From Luscinia megarhynchos (Eukaryota > Chordata > Aves > Passeriformes > Turdidae), in NCBI GenBank assembly GCA_034336665.1, contig JAPFBE010000003.1, positions 64,709,352 through 64,773,351 of the forward strand: a stretch of DNA of 64,000 nt, read 5' to 3'. Position numbers and translations under genes: made by a program. The notes below the pieces were generated by a model. That model had not been told where the DNA came from and did no database searches. It worked only from the letters and a program-made list of their open reading frames with translations. Below, piece after piece: positions 52,191 to 64,000 of this stretch. Numbering within the stretch: position 1 is the first letter of the stretch; each line of letters starts with the position of its first letter.

Positions 52191-55100
52191 GAACTTAACA
52201 GCAAATAAACTTGAGATGAAAATTTGATGTCTGTATTCTGGACCTGTCAAGTAACTAGGTAGAGTCTCTCTGGGGCTCTATAACAGAAGACTGAAATGAA
52301 ATAAAACCTTTTATAATTGTGTATAGCTACTCCAGTAGTCAGTGTGTGATATTTTGAGGTATTTTTCAGAATGAATACGTTTACTCAAGAACTTTTGTTC
52401 TTGATAAAAAGTGATTCATTTGAATGTCTTTTTAGTCAGACAACTTCATGAAGACACTAGCAAGAAATAATGCTATGAAGCTGAAAGCAGTTTTAAAACA
52501 TTTACTGGATTTTAAATGTGGGACCAAAAGAGCAATATGGCTTAGATGTATAGGAGTTGTTATAGATTAATGGTATTTGTAGGAATGTCATCTTGCTAAA
52601 AAATGTTTTCAAACAAAAATATATTGCAGTTTGATTTAAATCCCATTTAAGCAGCAGTATTTAAATGAGGTAGCCTGGTATAGAGCCTCCTATGCTTCCT
52701 CCTTTGGTTGTTTGTGAGGGGAGGTGGTGAGAATGAAAGGATGAGACTTTCATTTCTCTGGCAAGTCTTCAATGACACTGTAGGAGGAGCAGCTTTTAAA
52801 TACGGCCTCCCTGTGAAAAACTAACCTTCCCATCTGCAGATGGAGGAGGGCTGTCCTAGAAAAGAAAACCAAGCTCTGGTTTCTCTTGTGCCCAGTCCAA
52901 CTGAATGCCAGTCATTCTTCACAGCACTCAGTGGGAACCGTTCTCTCAAATGTTGCAGGAGGAGGAGAGGACCCAACTGAATGTCACTTGTACCTCTGTA
53001 GGAAGAGGAAAGCTTTAACTTTGCCTGCTTCACTTACAGGCAAATAATCAGAAGGATCACTGAAATTAGAGATGAGTGCTATAAGAAAAGTGACTGATAC
53101 TTAAGGTTCTTCACACTGCTCCTGGTTCCTCCTCTGGCTAGGAAGGGCTCTCCCTTGGCTTCAGTTTCAAACTGCAGCATTTTGTCCTGCTGCAGCATTG
53201 AAATAGAAACGTTATTATTATTATGTTAGTCCTCATGCTTACCCTTTTATTTTCCTTTCTTTTATTTTTTTTAAAGCAGTCTGTCATGACTTCTGAAATC
53301 CTGTAGTGACAGGCAGCTTTACAGCTCTGAATTTTCTCCCCTAGAATAACCTAGGTAGAGTGTGTGGGAAGGTTTTATATCCCAAATCAATGGTAGTCTG
53401 TCTGTACAGTAAGTGTTTCTGTTCTTCAGGAACAAAGCCTCGCTAAAAATGTGTATCAACTCTCCTTAGCTTTATTCTGTATTATTTTAGATTACTACCT
53501 GGAAATAAGCCTTTCAACTTAGTACCAAAAATCCTCCAAGATAAGGAAAGGTATCAAGTCATTTTCAGCTTGTCAAGTAGAGCTGGAAAATGTTTTTCAA
53601 GGTGCAGTGGGTGTGTGCTGCACTAGAAAGAACAAAGATTCCACTTCTCCACCTTTGCAGGCCTAATCAATGTTAGGCAGAAAATGATGATGAATAACAA
53701 ATAGGATGCTTATGCAAAATAAGACCAAGACATTTTACCTTTATCAAGGTGTATATAATTCCATTCTAAATTAGTATTTAGTCTCAATCACTTAGAAATA
53801 GGGATATAGAGAAAGGTATGCTGTTCACTAAGTACTAGATATGAAGTTGAGCGTGAGACTAGATAATTGCCCTCTGTGAGGGGAGTTGATAGAAGTTGAG
53901 AGGACAGTATAAAAGTCATGGATGATGCTAGGAGACTGCAAGTATGGAGCTAAATGCAGCACAGAGGAACAGTAAGGAGAGAAAAGATTCTAGAAAGCAG
54001 CACAGGGCTACTGAAGAGACTTGCCTTTTACACAGGAATTTCTGTTAAATGTAGGTCAGTAAAGGGAACCAATTTACAATTCTGTGAAACTCACAGGAGC
54101 CCCGGGAGTAGAAGAGTTATTGGTAGTCCCTGCAGGGGGAGAAGCAACTGTTTCATGTCAAATCCCATGTAAAAGCATCCCATAGAAGGAAGAGAGGAAG
54201 GACTCTCGGCCCTAAAAGAGTAAATGCTCCTTCGTTTCCAAAAATATAAGCAATTTTAGAGAGTCATCTGCCATCAACATGAGTTGTGATATATCCAGGT
54301 ATTTGACACAAGTGACTTGGAAACTAAGTAAGGGCTTTCTGAATAAAAAATTTAGCAGACAAAAGGCTTGGTAGCCCAGCTTTGTTTTACCTTGGTAGTG
54401 GAGCCGTAATTTGAGTTCTTTCCTTTTGGCTGGTATGTTCTGCATGACTTTAAATTATTCTGTAGGCTTCATGTTATCAGCCTTTCTTTCTCAGAAAAGA
54501 TATAAGTGCTGTGAATAATTCCTTTCAGAATCAATTGGCTAATGCTAACAAGTGTCAGGTATTGTGACACATCCTGCAGTAGAATAGTCAACTAAATTAA
54601 CCAGGCTTTTTTGGTATTGCTGTCATTCATAAAATTTTTGTGAAACTTTCTTCAGACATCATTCACTTGCTTCTAAATTGTCATATAGAGGAAAATCAAG
54701 ACCTTTAGCTACTTACCACCAGTGCAAAACAGGAGAGCAAACTGTTCTCTTCCCAGTTTTCTCCCTTTTTATAGGGGAGAGGCAAGGAAGCAAAGAGAAG
54801 GTTGGCTTTGGGTTTTTCTTTCCTTCCCCCAATAAATATGAAGTTATTTCCTGAACAAGGATTCAATTGATCTACACAAAAAAAGTTATTTCAGAAATTT
54901 TTTTACAGGCCTTGCATAGTTGAGGTTTCATTTTTTTTGAGATGTCTGCATCAATCTCTGCTACTCAGTAATGTAGCACTTCCCATGTGGGAAGGGCAGT
55001 TGGAGCTCCTTTGTATGCTTATGTACACATACACCCACAATCCAACATTCACATTGGTTCTCTTCAGAGCAAATAGAGAGGCAGTTGTTTTTTTTTCTGA

Positions 55101-55637
55101 ATTTTTTGGTTTGTATATTTCTTCCAGTCAGTGATGTCTGTCAAAAAAACCCCTGTGCTATCCCAGTTACTTGTTTCATGTGGATTTTCACCCTCCATCT
55201 TTTCCCTATGTCATGTTATGATGGCTCAGATTTCCCTTAGATTTGTGGAGTTTGGTTCATCTGGGAACTAGTACTGAGCAAAGCAAAATCCATCTGGACT
55301 AGTCCTTTACAGATGGCTTTATAAGGAAATAGTTTCATATATGGCATAGCATGTGCATCTGTCTTTGGAGAGGAAAAAGTTATTGGGAAGTTTGGGTTGG
55401 TTCTTCTCTGATCTTGCTCTGTCACTTATAAAAGCAAACAATCTGCCACTTGCTTAAAATATTTGTTTTAAAATCTTGCTTAAAATCTTTTTGGGCTGTG
55501 GAAAAAAATTGTCACCAACACACTCACTATTTTACCATTGCTGCTGATCTCTAGAGATATAGAAAGAAATGTGTTGTTCTCATATGGAAATCTGAAAGTC
55601 CTCATTTTCAGATAGACTGGGCAAATGTTTGTTACTA

Positions 55638-56245
55638 TCTATAGAATCATAGAATGATTTAGGTTGGAAAAGCCTTTTAAGATCACTGAATTCAACAATT
55701 ACACAGCACTGCCAGGTCCACTACTTAAGCAATGTCTCTGTCTTTTAAATAGATGATGATTCAGAGATTGTGATTCCACCAGTTCTCTAATCAGCCTATT
55801 CCAATGCTTGACAACCTTTTCTGTGAAGAATTTTTTCCTAGTATCCAACTGAAACCTTTCCTGATGGAACTTGAAGCCATTTTCCCTAATCCTATCACTT
55901 GTCACCTGGGAGAAGAGACTGACCACCATGTGGCTACAGCCTTCTTTCAGGCACTTGTAGAGAGTGATAAGGTCTTCCTTGAGCCTCCTTTTCTCCAAAC
56001 TCCCAAATACCTCAACTGCTCCTCATAAAGCTTATTCTCCAGACCCTTCCCCAGCTCCATTGCCCTCCTCCAGACCTGCTCCAGCCACCTCAGTGTGCTG
56101 CTTGTAGTGAGGAGCCCAAAACTGGACACAGGATTTGAAATGTTGCCTCACCACTGCCCTGGCCACACTATTGCTGATACAGACCAGGATGTCATTGGCC
56201 TTCTTGGCCACCTTGGGATCATGTTCAGCTGGATGTTGGCCAAAA
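55638..56245 (-). mobile_element. CR1 LINE, antisense, ~600 bp with ORF2 C-terminal remnant
   Basis: The element starts with the antisense octamer tail ATAGAATCATAGAATG at 55641-55656 and extends leftward in element coordinates into ORF2. On the minus strand the frame 55998-55699 reads the typical CR1 C-terminal coding pieces [20 protein letters not shown] and [14 protein letters not shown] second frame upstream (within 56331-56032) reads DPKVAKKANDILVCISNSVA and CVQFWAPHYK, which are also CR1 ORF2 motifs. The frames are separate, so the copy is frameshifted and lacks the rest of ORF2. Similarity fades after about 56245. It is the longest moderately preserved CR1 piece in the window. Confidence 0.94.
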
Positions 56246-58190
56246 CGTTTCAGAATAAGAAGGATCCTTAATCCACTGGCTGTCTTTGAATTGAGAATGA
56301 AGAAGTTGTCAAAATAAGCAGTAAACTGCATTTGCCACAGCAGGTGCCCTCTTCCAACAAGTTAATAGTTTGATGAAAAATTGAAGATGCAACCTCTCTC
56401 TTTCCTGGGTAAACTAAATTCATGTAGGTGGTAAAGAATGGATTTTTCACTCACTGTTGGAAAATGTCTTCTTAGGTATAGTGCTGTCAGATATCTAGGT
56501 GCAATTTTATTGACTGACTTCATGAGATGATGGGAAGTTTAAGATGACTTACCTGGCTATGACTTCAGTAGAAGAAAATTAGGACTGTAATAGAGAGTGG
56601 ATCTTTACCTACCTCTTCAAAGAGCAGAGAATGTCCAATGATGTATTTCAGTGAAAGAAGTTAACAGACTAATAAAAACTTATTACACTTTAGGATACAG
56701 GTTATAGAGAACAAAGACTGTGTGCTGCCCACCTTCTTTGGCTCTTTGACTAGGTGACAGTGCCTCTGACTCTTCTAAGGCATCAGAGTACACAAGCAGT
56801 TGAAGTACAAAGCCACTTCTGATATGTGTGAGAAACTCATTCAGCTGTCTTACACTTCTGTCAAGGGAATTTGGTCTGTTCAGTGTCTGCTTAAAAGAAC
56901 TCAAATTCTTTGTGTCTTGTTTGATATTTCTGGGTTTCTCTAAGGATAACTCTAAAGTTATGGTAGCTCTGTTAGAGCACCAGAGAGAACTTCATAGGCA
57001 ATATTTTGTACACCAACCCTTCAAGCTATAAAAGTTAAATTTTATCCCCTACTTCTAACCCTCTGGAGAAGCTGTATGTAGTAGTGTTTTTCAGGTTCGT
57101 AGAGTGAGCCTGTCTGTGTTGGGAAATAGGCTGTTGGTGTGTAATATCATACAATAGATAAACATCTTCCCAGACTTTATAGCTCAAAAAATGCTCAAAT
57201 AGCTTACTATTCCATGAAAATTAATGGAATCTGTGCAGAATTTCTTTGTTTACATAATAGGTAAGGTGTTAAACTAAGGAAACCAAGGGACTCGTGCAGT
57301 TGGGATGCATTTTATTTTTTGTTTATAATTTATGATAACTGATTGATGTGCAGCATTTCTCCAGAGCAGCTGCTTTCTTTTAGCTCCACTGGGTTTTACA
57401 CACCTGACAATCTTGGTGAAAATCACCACTGATAGCACTGGCTTTCACAGCTCATTGACTAGCTGAGCATGAGTGCAGTTGTGTGACTTTTGATTTGCAG
57501 AAAGCATTAAGGGGATGCATTTCTCTTAAACTGTTGAGATTCTGGTCTAGTTTCCCATGGAAAGAGTCTATAGGCTATTTATTTTAGTTCTCACTTATTA
57601 TGTTTTGTACCTGTGAGTCTGCTAACTTGAAAGAGCAATACAGATTTTCCAGCAGTTCCAATCACTTTGAGGAATTTTATGGCTGAGTAAAATAGACTTG
57701 GGTTGATTCCCTCGGTGCTGCAAGTGGACTTTTCCCCTTGAGGAGGTGAGGCAGCCAGGACTCCTGTCCCTGGTGCTGGGTTTTGCAGCAGTCAGATGGT
57801 TAGTAAACAAGTAGTTGGTACCTAACCTGAGCTCTGTGGAGATGCCATGGTGAATTGGAGAGGTTAATGTGGCAGGAGGAGAATCCATCCCGTGCCCATT
57901 GATGGGCACCTGCCATCAATGAATCACTATCTCTGAGCAAATGCATGCAGGCTCTCTTCATCTCTTTCTCTGGAATATATCATTCTGGGGAGTTAAGCTG
58001 CCTGCCTAGGCAGCTGAATGAACTAGTTTGCTCTTTGAAGAGAGAACTTGCTGTCATATTGGTTTTTTTCCTGGGAAATGCAGCATGTGGATGGGTTTTC
58101 CCACCTTGTTCACTACTAAAAATATACGCCTTGAGTGTGCTCTCCACATGTGCACAGTGAAAATGTGACTGTGCCTTCAATGAATGCCTT

Positions 58191-58208
58191 CAGAGATGGC
58201 CATCTCTG
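58191..58208. repeat. Perfect 18-bp palindrome
   Basis: CAGAGATGGCCATCTCTG reads identically on both strands with no spacer. Roughly 0.2 perfect 18-bp palindromes are expected by chance in a random sequence of this size, so it is mildly notable. No known binding-site consensus fits the full length. Confidence 0.8.
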
Positions 58209-58734
58209 GCATGTCTCTAATTACTAAAGAAGATAAAATATTTTCTACTAATAAATATTTATAAATGAATTCGAAACTTGAGCATATATATTTCTTAGCT
58301 CAAATGAGCTATGATGTACACCATTGTTCTGTCTTTTCACTGTGTTAATTGTTTTATCCAGCTTGCAGATATTCTGGGCACACTCCTCAACAGTTCTGTG
58401 CCATTTTCCATCAGCCTTCCTCTTCCCTGAAAGAGAAAACACTGGCTGGCATGGAAAGCATTCCTCTTCAACTGCAGTATAAATCTTCAGGTGTATTTGC
58501 CAGCTTGAACCAAAGGGAGAAATGAGGTACTGGCTGCTGATGCAATGAAATGTTAGCTCTTGTAAGTTCAATTTTATGGAAATAATCAAAGTTACAACGA
58601 ATAATTTAGCATTTTCATTTTTGATTCTTTTAATGGTGGGAACGCTGTAGGAAGTAATAGAGAATATACCCACCCTATTTAGGATTGCCTTTATAGTTGC
58701 TTTGTTTCAGAGTTTTTATAAATTAGTCTCTCCA

Positions 58735-58777
58735 GTTTCCGTGGCAACTCAGTTGTCTGCATTGGTTGCCAAGAAAC
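58735..58777 (+). promoter_or_regulatory. Two adjacent RFX X-box matches
   Basis: GTTTCCGTGGCAAC (58735-58748) and GTTGCCAAGAAAC (58765-58777) each fit the RFX X-box consensus RYYNYY-N(1-3)-RRNRAC, with spacers of 2 and 1 nt. They are 16 bp apart. RFX factors drive ciliary and neuronal genes, and tandem X-boxes are a known arrangement. The location deep in intron 3 suggests an intronic enhancer, or an unrecognised promoter, but this rests on motif matching alone. Confidence 0.45.
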
Positions 58778-60425
58778 AGCTTCTGCTGCACAAAGGGCAG
58801 GGACACTGCTGTGGAGTGATTTCATTCCTGGCACTAATAGGTACTGGAAGCAAAGCTTGATATTCCATGGGGTGTGGCCTCCATATTGACTGTTAGAACT
58901 TTATTTTTTTAAAGTGTAGTTGAGGTGTTGGCTTCTTTATTGTAACTAAGCCGCCACGAACCTCCTGTTATACAGAGCTACAGAATTCCTGTGGAAAGAT
59001 ATAATAGTAATGTTGACATAAAGCACTGGAAAATGTGTGTTTTGAGAACAGTTTAACTGACCATACAGCAAATTGTGTGATCCTCTGGTTAAAAAATTAA
59101 TTGTTTTTACAATAAGTCCAAATTCTGTCACTTGTAGTCAGCAATTAAATGTTCTCCTTCTCCATATCCTAGCAAAGACAAGATTAAAAGTGAACACTAT
59201 TAGAATAACTCCTGGGCACATAGCTCACTGGGCCCTCTGAAGCTGTAAAGGTTTTTTCCTTATTTAATCTGTAAGACTACAATCTGGATTCCCATCTGAT
59301 CTTTCTTTTAAGAAGCAGAAACTGACACCTGTCATCAGTTCTCTAGAATGAATGCAGACATAGGGCTCATATTGTGAGTCATGATTCTGCATTAGCAGAA
59401 ATTTTATTTTTGAGGCTGCCTTCCAACTGTCAGTTCTAGGGCTGTGAATTTCTGAGTACACGGTCTCAAAGTAACCAAGGAATTCGTTTGGAATTTGTTA
59501 AAAAATAATGCAAATACTTTCAAATGAGGATATTCATTTGCCTTTTAGTTTTGTAAGTGGTAATCAGGATAAAATACTGTACATCACACACAGACATACT
59601 AATGGAACTTGTTCTGTGAAGGAGTGAGAGAACTGGACACTTCCTTGGAGACTGGTGTAGATACAGAAATAGGGTCTTTTGATCTTAGTATAGAATCTAC
59701 AGCTCAGATTTAGTCTGCCTCCTCTCATTGACTCCCTAAAGAAGGGCCATTACTGTACAGTGTTGCATGAGTGCTACTCTTCACTGGGCTTTGTATTCCA
59801 AGTCAGTATTTGGAATAGCTACAAGGAGAGGGAGTTGAGTGGTATAATACAAAGTACTTTGTTACATGCAGAAATACAGATACTCTGGTGAAGGAGAAAA
59901 GCTGTTGCACTTGTCTGTCCACAGGTGTTTAAGAAAAGAGACCAAGAACAGTTGTTTTCATTTTTAGCTAAAATGTCAGGAGGAATGTGGAATTGCAAGG
60001 CAGCTGACAAAGTAAAAGGAAAAGCTGAGCAGTTAGAAATTTGATAGCATCTATGGTTCTATGGCTTAGGCTGAAAGCAGCATTACCTGTAGCCACTTTG
60101 CTTTCCCAAGGACTGAGCAAAATACAGCCTTCTAAAATAAGTGCTGCCAGAAACCACCATGATTACTTTCTAGTTTTTGGACACTTTGAAAAGTCCTTTA
60201 CCCCACAGTACTAGCCCTCCTTTTGTGAACTGACATGCCTGCAGGCTGACTGTCAAGGGTTTTTTTGGACTTGATTTAGCTTAGTTTAGAAATGCTTTGT
60301 CTTTGAAAAACTGGAGTAAAGTCTCTGAAGCCTAGTTGGTGCCTCTGTATGGTCCTCTCAGCTTGATGGATTACTAAGTGGAGTGCAGTTTTATTTCTAG
60401 CTTCTGTTATCACCATTATTATTGA

Positions 60426-60471
60426 TTTTTTTTTGTTTTGTTTTTGTTTTTGGTTTTTTTTTTTTTTTTTT
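60426..60471. repeat. T-rich tract with G interruptions
   Basis: T-runs broken by single G residues, ending in an uninterrupted T-run of about 19 (60453-60471). Low-complexity intronic sequence. Confidence 0.85.
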
Positions 60472-63400
60472 CTAATATAAGTGCTGAAGTGCTCAAACCT
60501 TTCCTGTGCTGTTGTAATAAAAATAATCTGTTGTTTCGTAGAGAGGACATTTGTCAGGTAAGTTGTAGAGCAGTGAGCACAGATAAAACTGCTGGAAATA
60601 AGAGTGAGCAATAATTTGACTTAAATTAACAATCTGTTTGAAAAGCCAGATATTGGATTTCAGGTATGGTATTGCCCCTTAAGCAAACTACATTTTGCAA
60701 ATTAGGAATAAAGCAGTGGGTGTGATGGTGATATTTCATAGGGCAAAACAGAGTCCTCAACCACCTTTTGCTCCCAGTTTGCTGTAATCTGAAGGCTTTC
60801 AATAGAGAAGAAGAATGCAGTGGAATATTAAGGAGGAAGTTGCCTATCTTTTAATGAATACCATAAATAGCAGCCTGTTCTTTGTGCTTGCTCTGTCTTT
60901 CAGATACTTAATTTCATGATACAAGTCCTACAATGTTCTTTAAAAATCATTTGGGTATTATTAAGTGGGGAGTGTTAAATTCTTTTTCTGCATAATGTAC
61001 TTACAATAATTTGCAGTTGCCCAAATAGCTTTACAAGTCACTAGAGGCATGATTTACCTAAAATTTATATAAATCAATTAGATTCTAAAACATACTTAAT
61101 GTAAAAGTTACAGCATGGACAGATCAAATCCAGGCAACAGGATTAAGTATTTGACCTAAACTTGTCCTTTTGAACTAGATGCAGGGCAGCACTCAAGCTG
61201 TAGACTTATGTTGTAATCTCCAACCAGACAGGTTGATTGAAGAGTCAGTGATCACTATTTAAATATTTATTAAATGAGGATGATTGTTATAAATACCATT
61301 TACAAGACAGCAAATTACATTGCAATACAATTCAGTGCCACTTTCTGAGTTATTATTAGATCTTTATGTAAACAAGATCAGTCATGCAGATTGTATAGAA
61401 CCTGGCTGAACTGTCTTTTTTTTATTCCTCCTCTTACATAAGAGTCTTCAAAATCCTGATTTGATACAACAAATCCAGACAAATGTTTTATGTAAAATGC
61501 ATGTCCTACATTCCATCTCTCCTTATTGCCTACCCTGCCAAAATTGAACAAACTACTGAATATACACATGAATATAAATTTCTAAAGAAGTCCTTTTCCT
61601 TTGCTTGCTCTGTAAAAAAGAATGTATTCCAGAGGAGGGCTTGAATGGGACAAAAATGCCCAGCCTGGTGCCATTTGCAGACATGGGGATGCTTTGTAAC
61701 TTGCTGATGTTGTCTGGTGTGCTCACATTGGCAGGATGTGCTTCCCAGCCTGGCTGCAGCTCCTGCCACAAAAGGTGCATCAGCCAGCCCTATCCTGATG
61801 GCTCCTCCCAGCTTTTGGTGCCATCAATGTATTCTTGTTTTGATCTAGAGTTGGAGAGTGCCTCTGTTCAAGAGTCCAGTTTTCTAATAATTCAGTCTCA
61901 TAGGAAGGAACTGAATGAAGGTTTTAAGGTGTTTGTGTTACCTAATGAAGCTTGCAGTCATTCCAGTCTGGGGTAAGAACCAGTCTCTTTTTGCAGTGCA
62001 TCCAAAGTATCTGGAGAGAAAAAGAGATGCTGGATTTAACCATGACTATTTCACAGCACATCTTACAATTCAAAAAACTAAAGCTTAGCCATGATCTCTG
62101 CTGTGTGTTGGAGTTGAGCTGTGAGAAAATTCTGTAAGCTTACTAATATTACCTTAAGAAAGGCATTCATCTGATCAAGTAAATAACTTCCTGGAAATCT
62201 CTTTGGGTAAATTTGCCCATGAGCATAATTCAGAAGAATGTTATTGCAGAATTGAGACTCTTCTGAAATACCTTTAAGAAACAGCAGGTGATTGGAATTT
62301 AATTTAGTAAGTTGTCAGTACTTGCTATCTAGAAATCTAAATGATGTACTGTTAAAAGAAAATTACTCTCATACAATATTGCTGTTGATTTAATGACATT
62401 TGTATCAGCTGTGTGATATGGCAGAGTCTATACACTTAACAGATTGTTGATCCTTTTTAGCCTTGAATGATTAATCCAATCAAGCCTTGTGTTAGAAGAA
62501 ATTAGGGATATGATACTGTGTTTACAATATAATGCAAAAAAACGACTCCAAAAACTACCTGTTTTGTTCAGGTCCTGAAAAGGGACTCATGCTTTCTTTA
62601 GCCATAGCCTGGCTCCTCAGATGTTTAGATTTTGGGGAAACTCTTTTGTCTGCCTTTCTGCATGAGTTGATGAAAATCTCACGAGTCATCCTTAGATTTA
62701 TACTTTAGAATATTTTTTCTTTTTCTGTGTGCTGCCTTGTTGTTTAAGGCTCTGCAAAGGTGTGGTGAACTTCTTTAGCATTCTATAAAAAGGACCTTTT
62801 ATAAGCTGCTTAAACCAAGCCTTTCCAGTGAATGCATGTAGGTAAGTGTGGGTCTTGCTGTTTTTAACTATCATGTAGTGATGTTGATGTATCTTTTTAC
62901 CTACTGCTCATTTTCCTGCCATTTAAAATAGTAACTAATATTTGGTTGAATTAAGATGGACCTCTTACTCTGATTACCAGAGGCAATTCATAGTAAATTG
63001 GCATGCCCTCAGCAAGATAAGGAGCAGAAGGACAGACATTTATTTCTGTAATATAAACTTGTGCAATTCTTGCCTTTGGACTTTCTTTTTTTTAATACAC
63101 TTTGTGAGACCTTAGTGTCTTTGGCTCATTAATCACAAAAGCTACATCTAATGGAAATGATAATTAAAACACACAAGGAGAATATGCTTTTTAGGGTTCA
63201 AAGTTATCTTAGAGATTAAGTTTGGTTTGGTTCAACTTCCAGGGTTTATTGAAGTGTATATATGGGGAGAAGCTCCAGGGTAGGGTATCATACCACTGAT
63301 ACCCTAATCACTCAATCTGCAGCTTCTAGATTGTCCACAAACCTGCTGCTTTGGTTGAGAGATCAGCAGATGATACTGACAGGTTTTGTGCCCTCTTTGA

Positions 63401-64000
63401 AAGGGAACAGAGAAGGGTTGCAGTAATGATCAGACTTCAGAGATACTTGTTTTCTTTTGAACATGCACAGGCTTGGCTAATTTTTCACAGCAGTGGCAAG
63501 AGCCCATCCTGTGATTTGAAAGTGAAGCTGTATTTATTATTCACAGTTGTTTCCAGTGGGGAGTCTTGCAAGAAATGAGTTTTTCAGACAAAATTCTCCC
63601 ATTTCTCATTGCCCCTTGTTTCTGAAGTCGGTGGGATTTTTAATCAAGTTTTAAATTTGAAAGGAAGCTAGGCTGGAGCACTGGCTCACTTTGCTGACGT
63701 CCATAAGCAGCAGGGTACTCCCAATATTCTGGGCAGCCTTCTTAGGTGTGTCTGCTTCTGCATCCTAACAAGCACAGCTGAAAGAGCTGCAGCCAGCTGC
63801 AGGCAGTTCTTGGGAGGGATGAATTTCAGATCCTGCTCATCATCAGCAAGTGACAGCTTTGGGAGGCTGCTGTGGGCTCAGGCCAAGAAGCTCAGTGTTG
63901 AAGGGCTGTGAATGGCAGAATGTTTTGAGCCAGCTGGATGTCTCTTGGCAAGGTGTCTGCAGCTGCCTCTGGTGTTTGGGGGAGTCATCCTTAGAGGGAT

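Larger units (their letters stand above)
40777..64000 (+). other. DCLK1: DCLK1 intron 3 (5' part, continues past the window)
   Basis: The donor GTAAGA at 40777 opens an intron with no acceptor-plus-exon matching the expected next DCLK1 coding segment before the end of the window. At least 23 kb of intron is therefore present, consistent with the very large introns known for this gene. Contents are an antisense CR1 at 55.6-56.2 kb, T-rich and A-rich simple tracts, a perfect 18-bp palindrome at 58191-58208 and a pair of RFX-type X-box matches at 58735-58777. Open frames are short. The longest, 48456-47959 (minus, 165 codons) and 61605-61976 (plus, 123 codons), have no recognised similarity. Confidence 0.85.

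Noticed and set aside
60045..60064. Octamer-like ATCTATGGTTCTATGG, possible CR1 end
   Set aside because: The upstream sequence does not align with the CR1 3' UTR, so the match is probably chance.
40777..64000. Search for the next DCLK1 coding exon (the V(M/T)CL..DFFGDDD segment)
   Set aside because: No segment coding for these residues with a suitable acceptor was found; the exon must lie beyond the window.

Overview
This window looks like vertebrate, almost certainly avian, nuclear DNA. The evidence is one split protein-coding gene with vertebrate-type introns, a CpG-island promoter, and interspersed repeats that are recognisably all CR1 LINE fragments, the dominant repeat family of birds. 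I see no bacterial-type operon, CRISPR array, tRNA or rRNA. The species cannot be fixed by eye.

The only gene I can support is the 5' part of DCLK1 (doublecortin-like kinase 1), on the + strand. It consists of a CpG-island promoter with a noncoding first exon (about 27.4-27.81 kb), the first coding exon (30737-31126; ATG at 30751) and a second coding exon (40430-40776). Together the coding exons give 241 codons: the N-terminal tail, the whole first doublecortin (DCX) domain, the linker and most of the second DCX domain. Splice phases join without a gap (phase 1, then phase 0). The rest of DCX2, the Ser/Pro-rich region and the kinase lie beyond the right edge, because 40777-64000 is intron 3 and no further exon was recognised.

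Layout: 1-26.9 kb is upstream intergenic DNA with two young-looking CR1 3' ends, one much older CR1 ORF2 remnant (about 22.98-24.57 kb) interrupted by a GC-rich block, and simple repeats. From 26.9 to 28.2 kb is the CpG island; its 5' edge is an exact 20-bp-period minisatellite of 17 units with an 80-bp higher-order repeat. From 27.8 kb to the end is the DCLK1 transcription unit, mostly intron, with two further antisense CR1 copies and several candidate regulatory signals.

The best leads are: a previously unannotated pair of diverged ~170-bp elements flanking coding exon 2, which share a palindromic core; the promoter-edge minisatellite; two adjacent RFX X-box matches in intron 3; a 71-codon upstream ORF in exon 1; and the GC-rich block inside the old CR1. 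I found no clear sign of a wholly new biological system.
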